Source: Candidatus Bathyarchaeota archaeon A05DMB-3
GTDB lineage: Archaea > Thermoproteota > Bathyarchaeia > Bathyarchaeales > Bathycorpusculaceae
NCBI GenBank assembly: GCA_019685555.1
Contig: JABFQN010000002.1
Location: 1 to 64,000 of the forward strand
Reading direction: 5' to 3'
DNA: 64,000 nucleotides
Translations under genes and position numbers: made by a program
The notes under the pieces: model-generated
Seen by the model: only the letters and a program-made list of their open reading frames with translations
What the model was told of the DNA's origin: nothing
The model's database searches: none
In this document: in pieces, positions 42,015 to 51,062 of the stretch
Position numbering within the stretch: the first letter of the stretch is position 1
Layout: every line of letters begins with the position of its first letter

Positions 42015-42627
42015 AAAAGTGTTATATGCTGATTGCACTTTTCACGTTTGGCGGGAAGTTTACGAACCTGCAGAAGACTCCTTCCTATTCGCAGAAAACC
42101 TAACAGTTCATGGAGGCGAAACCGTTTTGGATATGGGTACTGGATGCGGTATTTTAGGCGTAATTGCCGCGAGGAAGGCTTTAAGGGTTGTTGCTGTTGA
42201 CATAAACCCTTATGCGGTGCGTTGTGCAAAAGAAAACGCGAAGCTAAACGATGTTGCTGACAAAATGTTTTTTGTGCAAGGAGACTTGTTTGCTCCGATA
42301 AAGGCTGAAGAAAAGTTTGACTTAATCCTATTTAACGCTCCCTATTTGCCGTCCGAGCCTTCTGAAGGCAAAACATGGGTTGAGCAAGCGTGGACTGGAG
42401 GGGCAAACGGTAGAGCAGTTATAGACTGCTTCTTGTATGGTTTTTCTCATTACTTAAAAGAGGATGGGCGCGTTCTGTTGATGCAGTCCACCCTCGCCGA
42501 CGTGGATAAAACCCTTGAAATCTTAACCATGAAAGGGTTAAAAACGAGAATTGTTGCAAGGCGTGATTTTCCGCTTTTCGAATCAATTGTGCTTATCGAG
42601 GCAAAATATTCATTCAGTAAGCCTTAA
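41998..42627 (+). CDS. HemK/Mtq2-like protein methyltransferase
   Basis: 209 residues. SAM-binding ETVLDMGTGCGILGVIAARK and VVAVDINPYAVRCAKENAKL, with a catalytic LFNAPYLPSEP in place of the usual NPPY. By similarity to archaeal/eukaryotic Mtq2 it would N5-methylate the GGQ glutamine of the peptide-release factor aRF1. The ATG is inside the 3' end of dim1. Convergent with adenosine/adenine deaminase, overlapping by 4 bp. Confidence 0.84.
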   Translation: MSFPVKKVLYADCTFHVWREVYEPAEDSFLFAENLTVHGGETVLDMGTGCGILGVIAARKALRVVAVDINPYAVRCAKENAKLNDVADKMFFVQGDLFAPIKAEEKFDLILFNAPYLPSEPSEGKTWVEQAWTGGANGRAVIDCFLYGFSHYLKEDGRVLLMQSTLADVDKTLEILTMKGLKTRIVARRDFPLFESIVLIEAKYSFSKP

Positions 42628-43652
42628 GTTGCGTATTCTTTCGCGTACTTTTCCAGTTTCATCAGCATATCATGTTTTTCTGATCTGCTTAGGAAAGAGG
42701 CTTGAAAAGAGTTTCTTGCAAGTGTGCATATTTGATGTGCATTTAAGCCTAGTGCTTTCTGCACCGCCAAGTAGTTTTCGTTGATGTAACCTCCAAAGTA
42801 TGCTGGGTCGTCAGAGTTCACCGTCACGACGATTCCCATTTCCATTATTTTCTTTAACGGATGCCCTTCCATATTTTTTATAACGCCTAATTTAAGGTTT
42901 GAGATTGGACACATTGTTAAGGGAATCCCTTTTCTAGCTAACTCCCTTAATAGGTTCTCATCTTCTACGGCGCGGTTACCATGGTCTATACGGGAAACCT
43001 TGAGCAGTCTTATTGCCTCCCAAATATATTCTGCAGGGCCTTCTTCGCCAGCATGGGCAACCGTTAAAAAGCCGTTTTCAAGGGCTTTTTCAAAGACTTT
43101 CTGAAACTTTGATGGTGGGTGCCCAACCTCGGCGGAATTAAGCCCTATAGCTGTAATCCAATCCTTATAAGACAAAGCTTCTTCTAGCGTTTGGAACGCG
43201 GATTCCACATTAAGGTCTCTTAAAATGCACATGATAAGCCTTGTTGAAATTCCAAGCTTTTGTTCTCCGTCGCGGAGAGCCCTCCTAACCCCAGTTATCA
43301 CAGTGTCAAATTTTATTCCCCTTCTTGTGTGGGCTTGAGGGTCAAAAAATATCTCAGTATGCAAAACATTTTGGGAACATGCCTTCTCGAGATAAGCCCA
43401 TGTTAAATCATAAAAATCTTGTTCGTTCCGCAGAACACTTGTCCCTTCATAGTAAACGTTCAAGAAGTCTTGGAGATTTCTGAAGTTGTATGCCGCTTTA
43501 ACTTCTTCAACAGTTCTATACTTGATTCTAACACTGTTTCTTTTAGCCATTTTAAATAGCATTTCGGGTTCAAGAGTGCCTTCAATGTGTAGGTGAAGCT
43601 CTGCCTTTGGGATTCCTTTAATGAACAACTCCATAGAGTCTTTGCCTTTCAT
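42624..43652 (-). CDS. adenine/adenosine deaminase
   Basis: 342 residues, amidohydrolase TIM barrel. Metal and catalytic motifs: KAELHLHIEGTLEPEMLFKM, TVAHAGEEGPAEYIWEA, SRIDHGNRAVEDENL, TVNSDDPAYFGGYINENYL. The SDDPAYFGGY form and the HIEGTLEPE start resemble the adenine deaminase (Aah1-type) branch more than classical adenosine deaminase. Deaminates adenine or adenosine in purine salvage. Starts at 43652, or 43634 if the inner Met is used. Confidence 0.85.
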   Translation of the reverse strand: MKGKDSMELFIKGIPKAELHLHIEGTLEPEMLFKMAKRNSVRIKYRTVEEVKAAYNFRNLQDFLNVYYEGTSVLRNEQDFYDLTWAYLEKACSQNVLHTEIFFDPQAHTRRGIKFDTVITGVRRALRDGEQKLGISTRLIMCILRDLNVESAFQTLEEALSYKDWITAIGLNSAEVGHPPSKFQKVFEKALENGFLTVAHAGEEGPAEYIWEAIRLLKVSRIDHGNRAVEDENLLRELARKGIPLTMCPISNLKLGVIKNMEGHPLKKIMEMGIVVTVNSDDPAYFGGYINENYLAVQKALGLNAHQICTLARNSFQASFLSRSEKHDMLMKLEKYAKEYAT

Positions 43653-43694
43653 TCCTTAAAGCCTTCAACTGCTTGATAAAAATTAGTTAAAAAA

Positions 43695-43702
43695 GTATAT
43701 AA
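43695..43702 (+). promoter_or_regulatory. TATA box of the dCTP deaminase/dUTPase-like gene
   Basis: GTATATAA about 50 bp before ATG 43749. Because it lies within 2 bp of the longest in-frame start (43704), that start cannot be on the message; ATG 43749 is the real one. Confidence 0.6.
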
Positions 43703-43748
43703 CTTGAAGGTTTTACTATTGCTAGAAAACGCTGCGAGGCAACCGTTC

Positions 43749-44270
43749 ATGTGTATAATTGGAAAAGACAAGTTGAAGGAACTCATCGAGAATTATAAGT
43801 GTATATATCCTTACGACTACAATTTGCTTGATGGAGACAGCTATGTGCTCACCGTTAAGGATGAGACAACGCTGCATTATCTTGAACACAAAAACCTAAT
43901 ATCCTACGAGATAGTTTTCACGCCGCCAAACTATGTTGCCCATTTAACCGCCAAAAGCAAGTATGGCAGAATGGGGTTATCCTTTCTAAACGCGGCTAAA
44001 GTCCACAGCGGTTTCATTGGAAGACTAGCCCTAGAACTCGTGAACCTGAGCAACGACCGCTGCCCCATAACCATTAAACGTGGAGACCCATTCATGCACA
44101 TAGAGTTCATTACAAGGGAGGGCGAACCGTCACCTTACATGGGTGAATACCAGTTCCAATACCTCACCGATGAGGAAGTACAAATGTACATTCCAATCTT
44201 GAAGAGCGTTTTTCCAAACTATGATGAACTTGCCAAGGTTTGGTTCAAAAACAAGCGACTGCCACCGTAG
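43749..44270 (+). CDS. dCTP deaminase/dUTPase superfamily protein
   Basis: 173 residues. CIIGKDKLKELIENYKCIYP starts as in Dcd proteins; the trimeric core shows TAKSKYGRMGLSFLNAAKVH, SGFIGRLALELVNLSN. The catalytic Glu in LELVN, which in Dcd activates water, is present. The usual ASVDLRLG is replaced by DGDSYVLTV and RSSLGR by KSKYGR, so substrate and reaction cannot be fixed. It handles deoxynucleotides to keep uracil out of DNA, if canonical. The TATA box fixes the start. Confidence 0.72.
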   Translation: MCIIGKDKLKELIENYKCIYPYDYNLLDGDSYVLTVKDETTLHYLEHKNLISYEIVFTPPNYVAHLTAKSKYGRMGLSFLNAAKVHSGFIGRLALELVNLSNDRCPITIKRGDPFMHIEFITREGEPSPYMGEYQFQYLTDEEVQMYIPILKSVFPNYDELAKVWFKNKRLPP

Positions 44271-44387
44271 CTTTTGAGTTCATATTTTCAGGAAGGATTT
44301 GGAGTTCATAATCTTAATCAATAGTAACCAATAATTTAACAAAGTGTTTAAATAAGCTGTTTATATGCTATTTGAAAGGGATGCTTG

Positions 44388-44903
44388 ATGCGCGCACGCA
44401 ACTACAGAAAGGTTAAAGGACAGCCTTACACTAGGAAAGAGTTTGTTAAAGGGTTCCCTCAACCGAAAATAACAAAATTCACCATGGGAGACCCTAATGC
44501 CAAATTCGAATACGAAGCTAGGCTCATAGCCTTAGAAAGGGCTCACATTAGGCATAACGCCTTAGAAGCAGCTCGAGTAGCCACAAACCGTCTTTTAATG
44601 GATAAACTTTCAACCAACTACTTTTTGCAGATTCTCCCATATCCCCATGTGATACTTAGAGAAAATAAGATGATTTTTGGGGCTCATGCTGACCGCCTCC
44701 AAGACGGCATGCGAAGGGCTTTCGGAAAGCCCATTGGAACAGCGGCTCGTGTGGAACCCGACCAGACAGTTATAACTGTTCGTGTAAATGCCAACGGCGT
44801 TGATATAGCTAAAGAGGCTTTGAAGCGGGGAGCTGCGAAACTGCCAATGCCCTGTAGAATAGTTATTGAAAAAGCAGCCGTCGAGGAGGCGAAGACCAAT
44901 TGA
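44388..44903 (+). CDS. rpl10e: ribosomal protein L10e (L16 family)
   Basis: 171 residues. ARNYRKVKGQPYTRKEFVKG, TMGDPNAKFEYEARLIALER, LPYPHVILRENKMIFGAHAD, GRRAFGKPIG-like MRRAFGKPIGTAAR match uL16/L10e, which sits at the central protuberance of the large subunit and contacts the P-site tRNA. A TTTAAATA element lies about 40 bp upstream. It overlaps PEP synthase by 4 bp, an unusual partner. Confidence 0.95.
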   Translation: MRARNYRKVKGQPYTRKEFVKGFPQPKITKFTMGDPNAKFEYEARLIALERAHIRHNALEAARVATNRLLMDKLSTNYFLQILPYPHVILRENKMIFGAHADRLQDGMRRAFGKPIGTAARVEPDQTVITVRVNANGVDIAKEALKRGAAKLPMPCRIVIEKAAVEEAKTN

Positions 44904-47377
44904 CAGAAATGAAGACGGATATGGTAATATGGTTTGAAAACCTTAGGAAAACCGACATACCCTTAGTCGGCGGGAAAAACGCAAATTTGGGTGAAATGAT
45001 AAGTGCTGGCATACCAATACCTCCGGGTTTCGCGATAACTGCTTACGCCTTTAAAAAATTTATTGAAGAGACTGGCATAGCTGATGAAATTTACAAGATT
45101 ATAAAGGAGACTGTAACAAACCAAAACGACCCAAAACAGTATGAAGAAGCATCAAAAAGGATTCGTGCCTTAATCGAATCTACACCTATGCCAAAAAACA
45201 TAGAAAAAGCCATAAGAACGGCTTACAGAGAACTTTGCAAAAAGCTGAATGCAAACGGGGTTTCTGTTGCTGTTAGGTCCAGCGCCACCGCCGAAGACTT
45301 GCCAGACGCGTCCTTTGCTGGGCAGCAAGAGACATACCTAAACGTATTTGGAGAAGACGAACTTATCGAGAAGACTGTTAAGTGCTGGTCTAGCCTTTTC
45401 ACGCCTCGCGCTATTTTTTACCGAACTCAGAAAGGCTTCGCCCACGAAAAGGTTCTCATAAGCGTTGGCGTTCAAAAAATGGTTAACGCGAAAGCCGCAG
45501 GCGTCATGTTCACAATAAACCCCGTTACTGGAGACCCAAACCAAATAGTTATTGAAGGAAATTTTGGTTTAGGCGAGTCTGTTGTTTCTGGAGCGGTTAC
45601 TCCAGACGAGTTTACTGTTGATAAGCAGTCCATGAAAATTGTTGGGAGACGCATAGCCGCAAAAAAGGTGATGTATACCCGCGACCCAGAAAGTGGCAAG
45701 ACAGTTCACATTGAAGTGCCCATTGAAAAACAGAATCAGCCATGCCTAGCCGACGAGGAAGTTCTGCGACTTGCAGAACTAGCCCAAAAAATTGAACAGC
45801 ATTACGGGAAGCCTCAAGACATTGAATGGGCTGTTGACAGCCACTTAAGCTTTCCAGAAAACATATTCATTGTGCAATCTAGACCCGAAACTGTTTGGAG
45901 CATGAAATCCACCGAACTAATCGAAAAAAAGACTACGGTTGGCTTAGCCAAACCAGTTGAAGAGTTGAAGGTTGTTGTTAAGGGCATACCAGCAGGCAAA
46001 AGAGACATCGGATTCGGCGTAGCTAAGGTTGTTCTGAATCCCGAGGAGGCTGCAAAGGTTATGAGGAAAGGCGACATTTTAGTAACAGATATGACTAATC
46101 CTGATTATGTGCCTTTTATGAGACTGGCTGGTGCAATTGTGACAGATAAAGGAGGCATAACATGCCACGCAGCCATTGTAAGCCGTGAGCTTGGCATACC
46201 ATGCGTTGTTGGAACTGAAAACGCTACAAAAGTTATGGTCAGTGATAAAGAGTACACTGTTGACGCGAAAAGCGGCGTTGTCTATGAAGGCGTTGTCCCA
46301 ACAATGACGGAGCATTTACCATCTGGAACGAGCGCTTCCCAAGTAGCAACTTTCGCTTTAGGCATGTTCCAGTCAGTGCCAGTTACAGCTACAAAAATCT
46401 ACATGAACTTGGGGGTTCCGGAAAAGATTGAGGAGTATAAGGCTTTACCCTTTGAGGGTATAGGGCTTATGCGCATAGAATTCATTCTAGCCAGTTACAT
46501 AGGGGAGCATCCGCTTTATCTTATAGAAATTGGGCAAAGCCAGAAGTTTGTTGATAAGCTTGCTGAAGGTATAGCCACTGTTGCCAGGGCTATTCAACCA
46601 CGTCCAGTTGTGGTGCGCTTCAGCGATTTTAAAACCAACGAATACAGAGAATTGAAGGGCGGCGAGAAATACGAGATTATTGAAGCTAATCCAATGCTTG
46701 GTTGGCGGGGCTGCAGCCGCTACATAAGCCCATGGTATGAAAAAGCTTTTCGCTTAGAATGTCAAGCCGTTAAAAAGTGCCGCGAGGAATGGGGATTAAA
46801 AAACGTTTGGGTTATGCTCCCAGTGGTGCGCACTGTTTGGGAAGCTCAAAAGTGTTTGCAAATAATGAAAGAGGAAGGCTTAGAAAGGACAAAAGACTTC
46901 CACGTCTGGTTTATGGCTGAAACTCCATCCATTGCTATTCTCGCCGACGAATTCTCGAAGCTATGTGACGGCTTCTCCATAGGCTCAAACGACATGACGC
47001 AAGGCATATTGATGATTGACCGAGACTCTGAACGCCTTGGGCAAATGGGATATTTTGATGAGAGAGACCCCGCAGTAAAGCGCATAATAGCCCATCTAAT
47101 ACGCGTGGCCCATGAAAACGGGTGCACTGTTTCCATCTGTGGAGAAGCTCCATCAAACCTTCCAGACTTCACAGAGTTCCTTGTAAGAGCTGGCATAGAC
47201 AGCATTTCAGTAAACCCCGACGCTGTGGTTGCAACTAAACAGCTTGTGGCAAGCATAGAGCAGAAAATAATCCTTGAAAAACTTGCTGAACAACATGAAA
47301 GGGCATTGGGGCGTCCAGTTCGCAAACCAAAAAGCGACTGGGAATGGGCATCCCAATGGGATGAAAACGTAAGATAG
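44900..47377 (+). CDS. ppsA: phosphoenolpyruvate synthase
   Basis: 825 residues. Converts pyruvate and ATP to PEP, AMP and phosphate, the first step of gluconeogenesis. The nucleotide-binding domain shows LVGGKNANLGEMISAGIPIP and AVRSSATAEDLPDASFAGQQ; the swivelling domain carries the phosphorylated His in GGITCHAAIVSRELGIPCVV; the PEP domain ends with IGSNDMTQGILMIDRDSERL and VSICGEAPSN. TTG start inside rpl10e. Together with por it links acetyl-CoA and sugar synthesis. Confidence 0.97.
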   Translation: MTEMKTDMVIWFENLRKTDIPLVGGKNANLGEMISAGIPIPPGFAITAYAFKKFIEETGIADEIYKIIKETVTNQNDPKQYEEASKRIRALIESTPMPKNIEKAIRTAYRELCKKLNANGVSVAVRSSATAEDLPDASFAGQQETYLNVFGEDELIEKTVKCWSSLFTPRAIFYRTQKGFAHEKVLISVGVQKMVNAKAAGVMFTINPVTGDPNQIVIEGNFGLGESVVSGAVTPDEFTVDKQSMKIVGRRIAAKKVMYTRDPESGKTVHIEVPIEKQNQPCLADEEVLRLAELAQKIEQHYGKPQDIEWAVDSHLSFPENIFIVQSRPETVWSMKSTELIEKKTTVGLAKPVEELKVVVKGIPAGKRDIGFGVAKVVLNPEEAAKVMRKGDILVTDMTNPDYVPFMRLAGAIVTDKGGITCHAAIVSRELGIPCVVGTENATKVMVSDKEYTVDAKSGVVYEGVVPTMTEHLPSGTSASQVATFALGMFQSVPVTATKIYMNLGVPEKIEEYKALPFEGIGLMRIEFILASYIGEHPLYLIEIGQSQKFVDKLAEGIATVARAIQPRPVVVRFSDFKTNEYRELKGGEKYEIIEANPMLGWRGCSRYISPWYEKAFRLECQAVKKCREEWGLKNVWVMLPVVRTVWEAQKCLQIMKEEGLERTKDFHVWFMAETPSIAILADEFSKLCDGFSIGSNDMTQGILMIDRDSERLGQMGYFDERDPAVKRIIAHLIRVAHENGCTVSICGEAPSNLPDFTEFLVRAGIDSISVNPDAVVATKQLVASIEQKIILEKLAEQHERALGRPVRKPKSDWEWASQWDENVR

Positions 47378-47446
47378 CCCGCGAAAAGTTTTCTCCATAT
47401 TCCATAAAGCTTGCATTTTCCAAGTTAAATGGGTTGGTGTTCTATC

Positions 47447-48442
47447 TTGAAAATGTTCGATTTTGAAGAGGAAAGAGTGAAACAAGAAATAGCTAAACTC
47501 GGAGCTAAACGCGTCTTAATCCAGCTGCCCGAGGGGTTAAAAAGTGAAGGGCCGCGGCTTGCAAAAATTGTGGAAAAAGCTGGAGCCTTGCCGATAATTT
47601 CTGCAGACCCATGTTACGGTGCATGTGACTTGGCAACTGCTGAGGCTGAAAGCCTAGGTGCAGACCTTATAATCCATTATGGTCATGCGAAGCTTTTGAA
47701 GTATGAGAAGGTGCCAACAGTCTACATTGAGGCGCGAGCAACCCTAAGCGTAACTGAAGCTTTGGAGAAAGCATTACCTTTAATGGATGGTTGGCGTAAA
47801 ATCGGTTTAGCCACAACGGTTCAGCATGTGCAAACCATTGATGAAGCAAAGGAAATACTTATCCGCGCTGGGAAAACCGTTATGATTGGCGACTCTGGGC
47901 GATTGAACTATCCTGGGCAAGTTATAGGATGCGACTACAGCAATGTGAAATCCATAGCAAACGATGTTGAAGGCTTCCTTTTCATAGGCGGCGGACGCTT
48001 CCACGCCTTGGGTTTAGCGCTCTCCACATCAAAACCCACAGTTGTCGCTGACCCCTATGAAAAACGCGCTTATTCGATAGGCGAGGAAACAGAGAAAATT
48101 CTAAAACAGAGGTGGGCAAGCATCCAAGAAGCCCAGAAGGCAAAGACCTTCGCAGTTTTGGTGGGACTTAAGCCTGGTCAAATAAGACTTGAAGAAGCTC
48201 TAAACATTAGAGAAAAGCTTGAAAAAAGTGGGAAAGACGCCTACCTATTCGCCGTCAGAGAAGTGACACCGGAAAAAATCATGAATTTCTTAACGGTTGA
48301 TGCCTACGTGAACACGGCTTGTCCCCGCATTTCCCTTGATGCTCCTTCAAAGTTTAGCAAGCCAATGCTTACATTAAACGAAGCCCTCGTGGTTATCGGA
48401 GAACTTTCATGGAAAGAAATCTGCAAAAGAGGATTCTTCTAA
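47447..48442 (+). CDS. dph2: diphthamide synthesis radical enzyme Dph2
   Basis: About 331 residues. Forms the first intermediate of diphthamide on aEF2 using an unconventional SAM radical. The three cluster cysteines are in SADPCYGACDLA, GQVIGCDYSNVKS and VNTACPRISLDA, one per domain. TTG 47447 has GGTTGGTG seven bases upstream; an ATG at 47429 is the longer alternative. Classed with translation genes, followed by exosome and RNA polymerase genes. Confidence 0.93.
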   Translation: MKMFDFEEERVKQEIAKLGAKRVLIQLPEGLKSEGPRLAKIVEKAGALPIISADPCYGACDLATAEAESLGADLIIHYGHAKLLKYEKVPTVYIEARATLSVTEALEKALPLMDGWRKIGLATTVQHVQTIDEAKEILIRAGKTVMIGDSGRLNYPGQVIGCDYSNVKSIANDVEGFLFIGGGRFHALGLALSTSKPTVVADPYEKRAYSIGEETEKILKQRWASIQEAQKAKTFAVLVGLKPGQIRLEEALNIREKLEKSGKDAYLFAVREVTPEKIMNFLTVDAYVNTACPRISLDAPSKFSKPMLTLNEALVVIGELSWKEICKRGFF

Positions 48443-48529
48443 AATGAGCCTCCTGTAACCGCCTCACATGGAAAGGTTTATTGATTTGTTTAGTTATTCC
48501 ATAACCCTTGTAACTGGGATGTCTACGAA

Positions 48530-49114
48530 ATGAGTTTACAATTTCAAAAACGTAACAGCGGACAAATAGTACTGCCCGGAGAACCCCTAGGTGTTATTGA
48601 AGAGTTTGTTCCAGATACAGGCACATATGTCAAAGACGGAACTATATACTCAAAGGTTGTTGGGCGGGCGCTCATAGATTTCCTCAACAAGCGGGTTTCA
48701 GTCTTCCCCCTGGTTCATGGAGCTAGGGCTCCAAAGGTTGGAAGCATTGTTGTAGGACAAGTTTCCAGTGTTCAATCACAAATGGCAACTGTTCGAATTT
48801 TTAAAATAGGCAAAAAACTTCTTTCAGGGTTTTTTACAGGTGTACTTCACGTTTCTGATGTGCATTTGAGGTTTGTTGAGTCTATGTTTGATGTTTGTAA
48901 ACCCAGCGACGTGCTGAGAGCCAAGGTTATAAGCGAAAAGAATAGGACTTACCATTTAACCACTAAGGATAAAAGTTTAGGTGTGGTCTATGCTTTCTGT
49001 TCCCATTGTGGCGGAATGCTGCAGCAGAGGGGACGCAGCGGTTTGCAGTGTCCAAGATGTGGGAAAAGTGAAAAGCGTAAAACAGCTATAGACTATGGTA
49101 AGGGAATAATCTGA
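48530..49114 (+). CDS. csl4: exosome subunit Csl4
   Basis: 194 residues. An N-terminal domain (GQIVLPGEPLGVIEEFVPDT), an S1 RNA-binding domain (APKVGSIVVGQVSSVQSQMA) and a C-terminal zinc ribbon (FCSHCGGMLQQRGRSGLQCP, RCG). It caps the archaeal RNA-degrading exosome ring and recruits RNA. Confidence 0.93.
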   Translation: MSLQFQKRNSGQIVLPGEPLGVIEEFVPDTGTYVKDGTIYSKVVGRALIDFLNKRVSVFPLVHGARAPKVGSIVVGQVSSVQSQMATVRIFKIGKKLLSGFFTGVLHVSDVHLRFVESMFDVCKPSDVLRAKVISEKNRTYHLTTKDKSLGVVYAFCSHCGGMLQQRGRSGLQCPRCGKSEKRKTAIDYGKGII

Positions 49115-49136
49115 AATGGAAGATGGCGGTGGCAAA

Positions 49137-49418
49137 ATGAAGGTTAACGTGTTAAACAAGACTGAAAACGAGCTTAAAATAGAACTTGAAGGGGCAGGGC
49201 ACACGCTCTGCAACCTTTTACAGAAAAAACTTTTAGAAGATGAAACTGTGGATTTAGCTGGATACGACATTCCTCATCCCCTCGCATCAAACCCCATCCT
49301 ATATGTGCGGACAAAGGGAGATGTGAAACCAGAAGAAGCCTTGCATAGGGCTGTGGAGAAAATCCTTGAATTAAGCAAAGAATTCAGCAAAGAGCTTAAA
49401 AAGGCTCTCAAAACATGA
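49137..49418 (+). CDS. rpoL: DNA-directed RNA polymerase subunit RpoL (Rpo11)
   Basis: 93 residues. MKVNVLNKTENELKIELEGA, GHTLCNLLQKKLLEDETVDL, AGYDIPHPLASNPILYVRTK match Rpb11/RpoL, assembly partner of RpoD. ATG 49137 follows GGTGG; a longer start at 49116 abuts csl4. Convergent with the RNase III-like gene. Confidence 0.94.
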   Translation: MKVNVLNKTENELKIELEGAGHTLCNLLQKKLLEDETVDLAGYDIPHPLASNPILYVRTKGDVKPEEALHRAVEKILELSKEFSKELKKALKT

Positions 49419-49809
49419 TTTTATTCTTCGCCATTAAAAGCAGTTGAGTGAAACCTTCAACAACATCTTCAGCTTTGCACAGCACCGCAACACACTCTTC
49501 CAATGTTATGTATTTTTGGAGCCAAGCATAAACAAGGAGGGCTTCCGCGGCGTCAGCCAGTATGTGGCTTGTAATCCTTGAAGGCATGTACCTTCTCAGT
49601 CCAGCTTTTTTGAAGGCTTCTGCAAGTATGGTGCCTTTAACTTTCGCTCCGGACGGTTGCCCCTTCTTCTCCGACAAAGCTAGGGAGTAGACGAAATTTA
49701 TGTAGGCGTCGCCTAAGGCTGCCAGCTTATGGTCGGTAAGCACCTCTGTTGGTTTGTTGTAGGTTTTAACAAAGGAAAATGATTTCTCGCGGTTTTCCAA
49801 AACGCACAC
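49408..49809 (-). CDS. RNase III-like domain protein
   Basis: 133 residues. HKLAALGDAYINFVYSLALS parallels the LEFLGDAVL signature of RNase III, and SHILADAAEALLVYAWLQKY parallels its second signature ADxxEAxxGA, so the acidic metal ligands are in place. No dsRNA-binding domain. Mini-III-like proteins of bacteria trim 23S rRNA; what the archaeal form does is not known to me. GTG 49809 or TTG 49800 as start. Confidence 0.6.
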   Translation of the reverse strand: MCVLENREKSFSFVKTYNKPTEVLTDHKLAALGDAYINFVYSLALSEKKGQPSGAKVKGTILAEAFKKAGLRRYMPSRITSHILADAAEALLVYAWLQKYITLEECVAVLCKAEDVVEGFTQLLLMAKNKIMF

Positions 49810-49844
49810 TTCCTAAACCTTACAGACGGGGGTTAATGCTTTAA

Positions 49845-49856
49845 TTTATATTTAAG
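49845..49856 (+). promoter_or_regulatory. TATA box of the APH-like kinase
   Basis: TTTATATTTAAG lies about 50 bp before ATG 49899. Confidence 0.5.
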
Positions 49857-49898
49857 TAACACTTCTCCTATGAATGTTTAATTTGCAGGTGTTAAGGG

Positions 49899-51029
49899 AT
49901 GGTTGAGAGGGAAAAAATAGGCACTGTAAGCGTGGACTTTTCTGAAGAGGCTCTTCGCCAGTATCTTTCAAGCTTGTATGGTTGTGATGTGGAGATTTGT
50001 GGTGTTTGGAGGCTTGGATGCGAGAAGGTTGAAGGCGTTAAGGATTTGAAAGGTTTCGGCTATGGCATGCCATACGTTATTGAGTTCCGCGTTAAAGACG
50101 CGGTTAAACGCGTTGTCTTGGAAACAATGAGACCAGAAGGTTTTGGACATGATTTTCCTTCTGACCGCGCCCAGATTCTGATATGGCAACATTCAGCCTT
50201 CAACAAGCTGCCTCAACATGTGCGTTCCATAGATGTCGGCGCCTTCACCGTGAATGGTAAGGGGTTGAAATCTCTCGGAGATGTCGGCGAGTTTTTCCTT
50301 TTAACCGAGTATGTGGACGGCAAGCTTTACCACTTTGACTTGGACCGCATCAAGGCAACGGGTGAAATGAGCAGTTTAGATGAGAAGCGTTGTCTGGCGC
50401 TTTCAGACTACTTGGTTAAAATTCACAGTTTAAAGCGGGAGGCACCGTGGCTTTATGTGCGAAGGGTAAGAGACCTTATTGGACATGGCGAGTGTATTAT
50501 GGGATTATTGGACAGTTACCCCTATGAACTTGATTTTGTGCGGGAATGCGATTTAATCGACATCGAAAGGGATTGTATTGTCTGGCGCTGGCGTCTAAAA
50601 CGCAAAGCGCATAGGCTTAGCCAAGTTCACGGAGACTTTCACCCTTGGAACGTCATGTTCCACGAAGGTGCGGATTTCACTGTTCTAGACCGCAGCAGAG
50701 GTGAATGGGGTGAACCAGCAGACGACGTGACTGCCATGACCATCAACTACATTTTCTATTCGCTTCAGAAGTATGGCGAATTGGCTGGAGTTTTCGAGCG
50801 GTTGTATAGGCTTTTCTGGGAGAACTACTTGCAGAAAACTGAAGATTGGGAAATCTTGGAAGTTGTTCAGCCCTTCTATGCTTGGCGAGGCTTAGTGGTG
50901 GCTTCACCTATATGGTATCCAAACCTAAACCGAGAAGTTAGAGTAAAGCTGCTCAACTTTGTGCACAACATGTTGCATTACGAGAAGTTTGACTTAGACG
51001 CAGTTAACTCCTACATTCAACCCAGTTGA
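49899..51029 (+). CDS. aminoglycoside phosphotransferase-like small-molecule kinase
   Basis: 376 residues. The kinase-like fold is shown by the catalytic loop QVHGDFHPWNVMFHEG and by the metal-binding segment FTVLDRSRGEWGEPADDVTA, where APH enzymes usually have DF/DW-E. An N-terminal ATP-binding lobe with YVIEFRVKDAVKRVVLETMR precedes, followed by a hinge FLLTEYVDGKLYHF. Phosphorylates an unknown hydroxyl compound; antibiotic resistance is not implied, since the fold is used widely for choline, homoserine and sugar kinases. Own promoter. Confidence 0.75.
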   Translation: MVEREKIGTVSVDFSEEALRQYLSSLYGCDVEICGVWRLGCEKVEGVKDLKGFGYGMPYVIEFRVKDAVKRVVLETMRPEGFGHDFPSDRAQILIWQHSAFNKLPQHVRSIDVGAFTVNGKGLKSLGDVGEFFLLTEYVDGKLYHFDLDRIKATGEMSSLDEKRCLALSDYLVKIHSLKREAPWLYVRRVRDLIGHGECIMGLLDSYPYELDFVRECDLIDIERDCIVWRWRLKRKAHRLSQVHGDFHPWNVMFHEGADFTVLDRSRGEWGEPADDVTAMTINYIFYSLQKYGELAGVFERLYRLFWENYLQKTEDWEILEVVQPFYAWRGLVVASPIWYPNLNREVRVKLLNFVHNMLHYEKFDLDAVNSYIQPS

Positions 51030-51062
51030 CATGCTAAAAGCTAAATAGCCTTTGCAGCTAAA

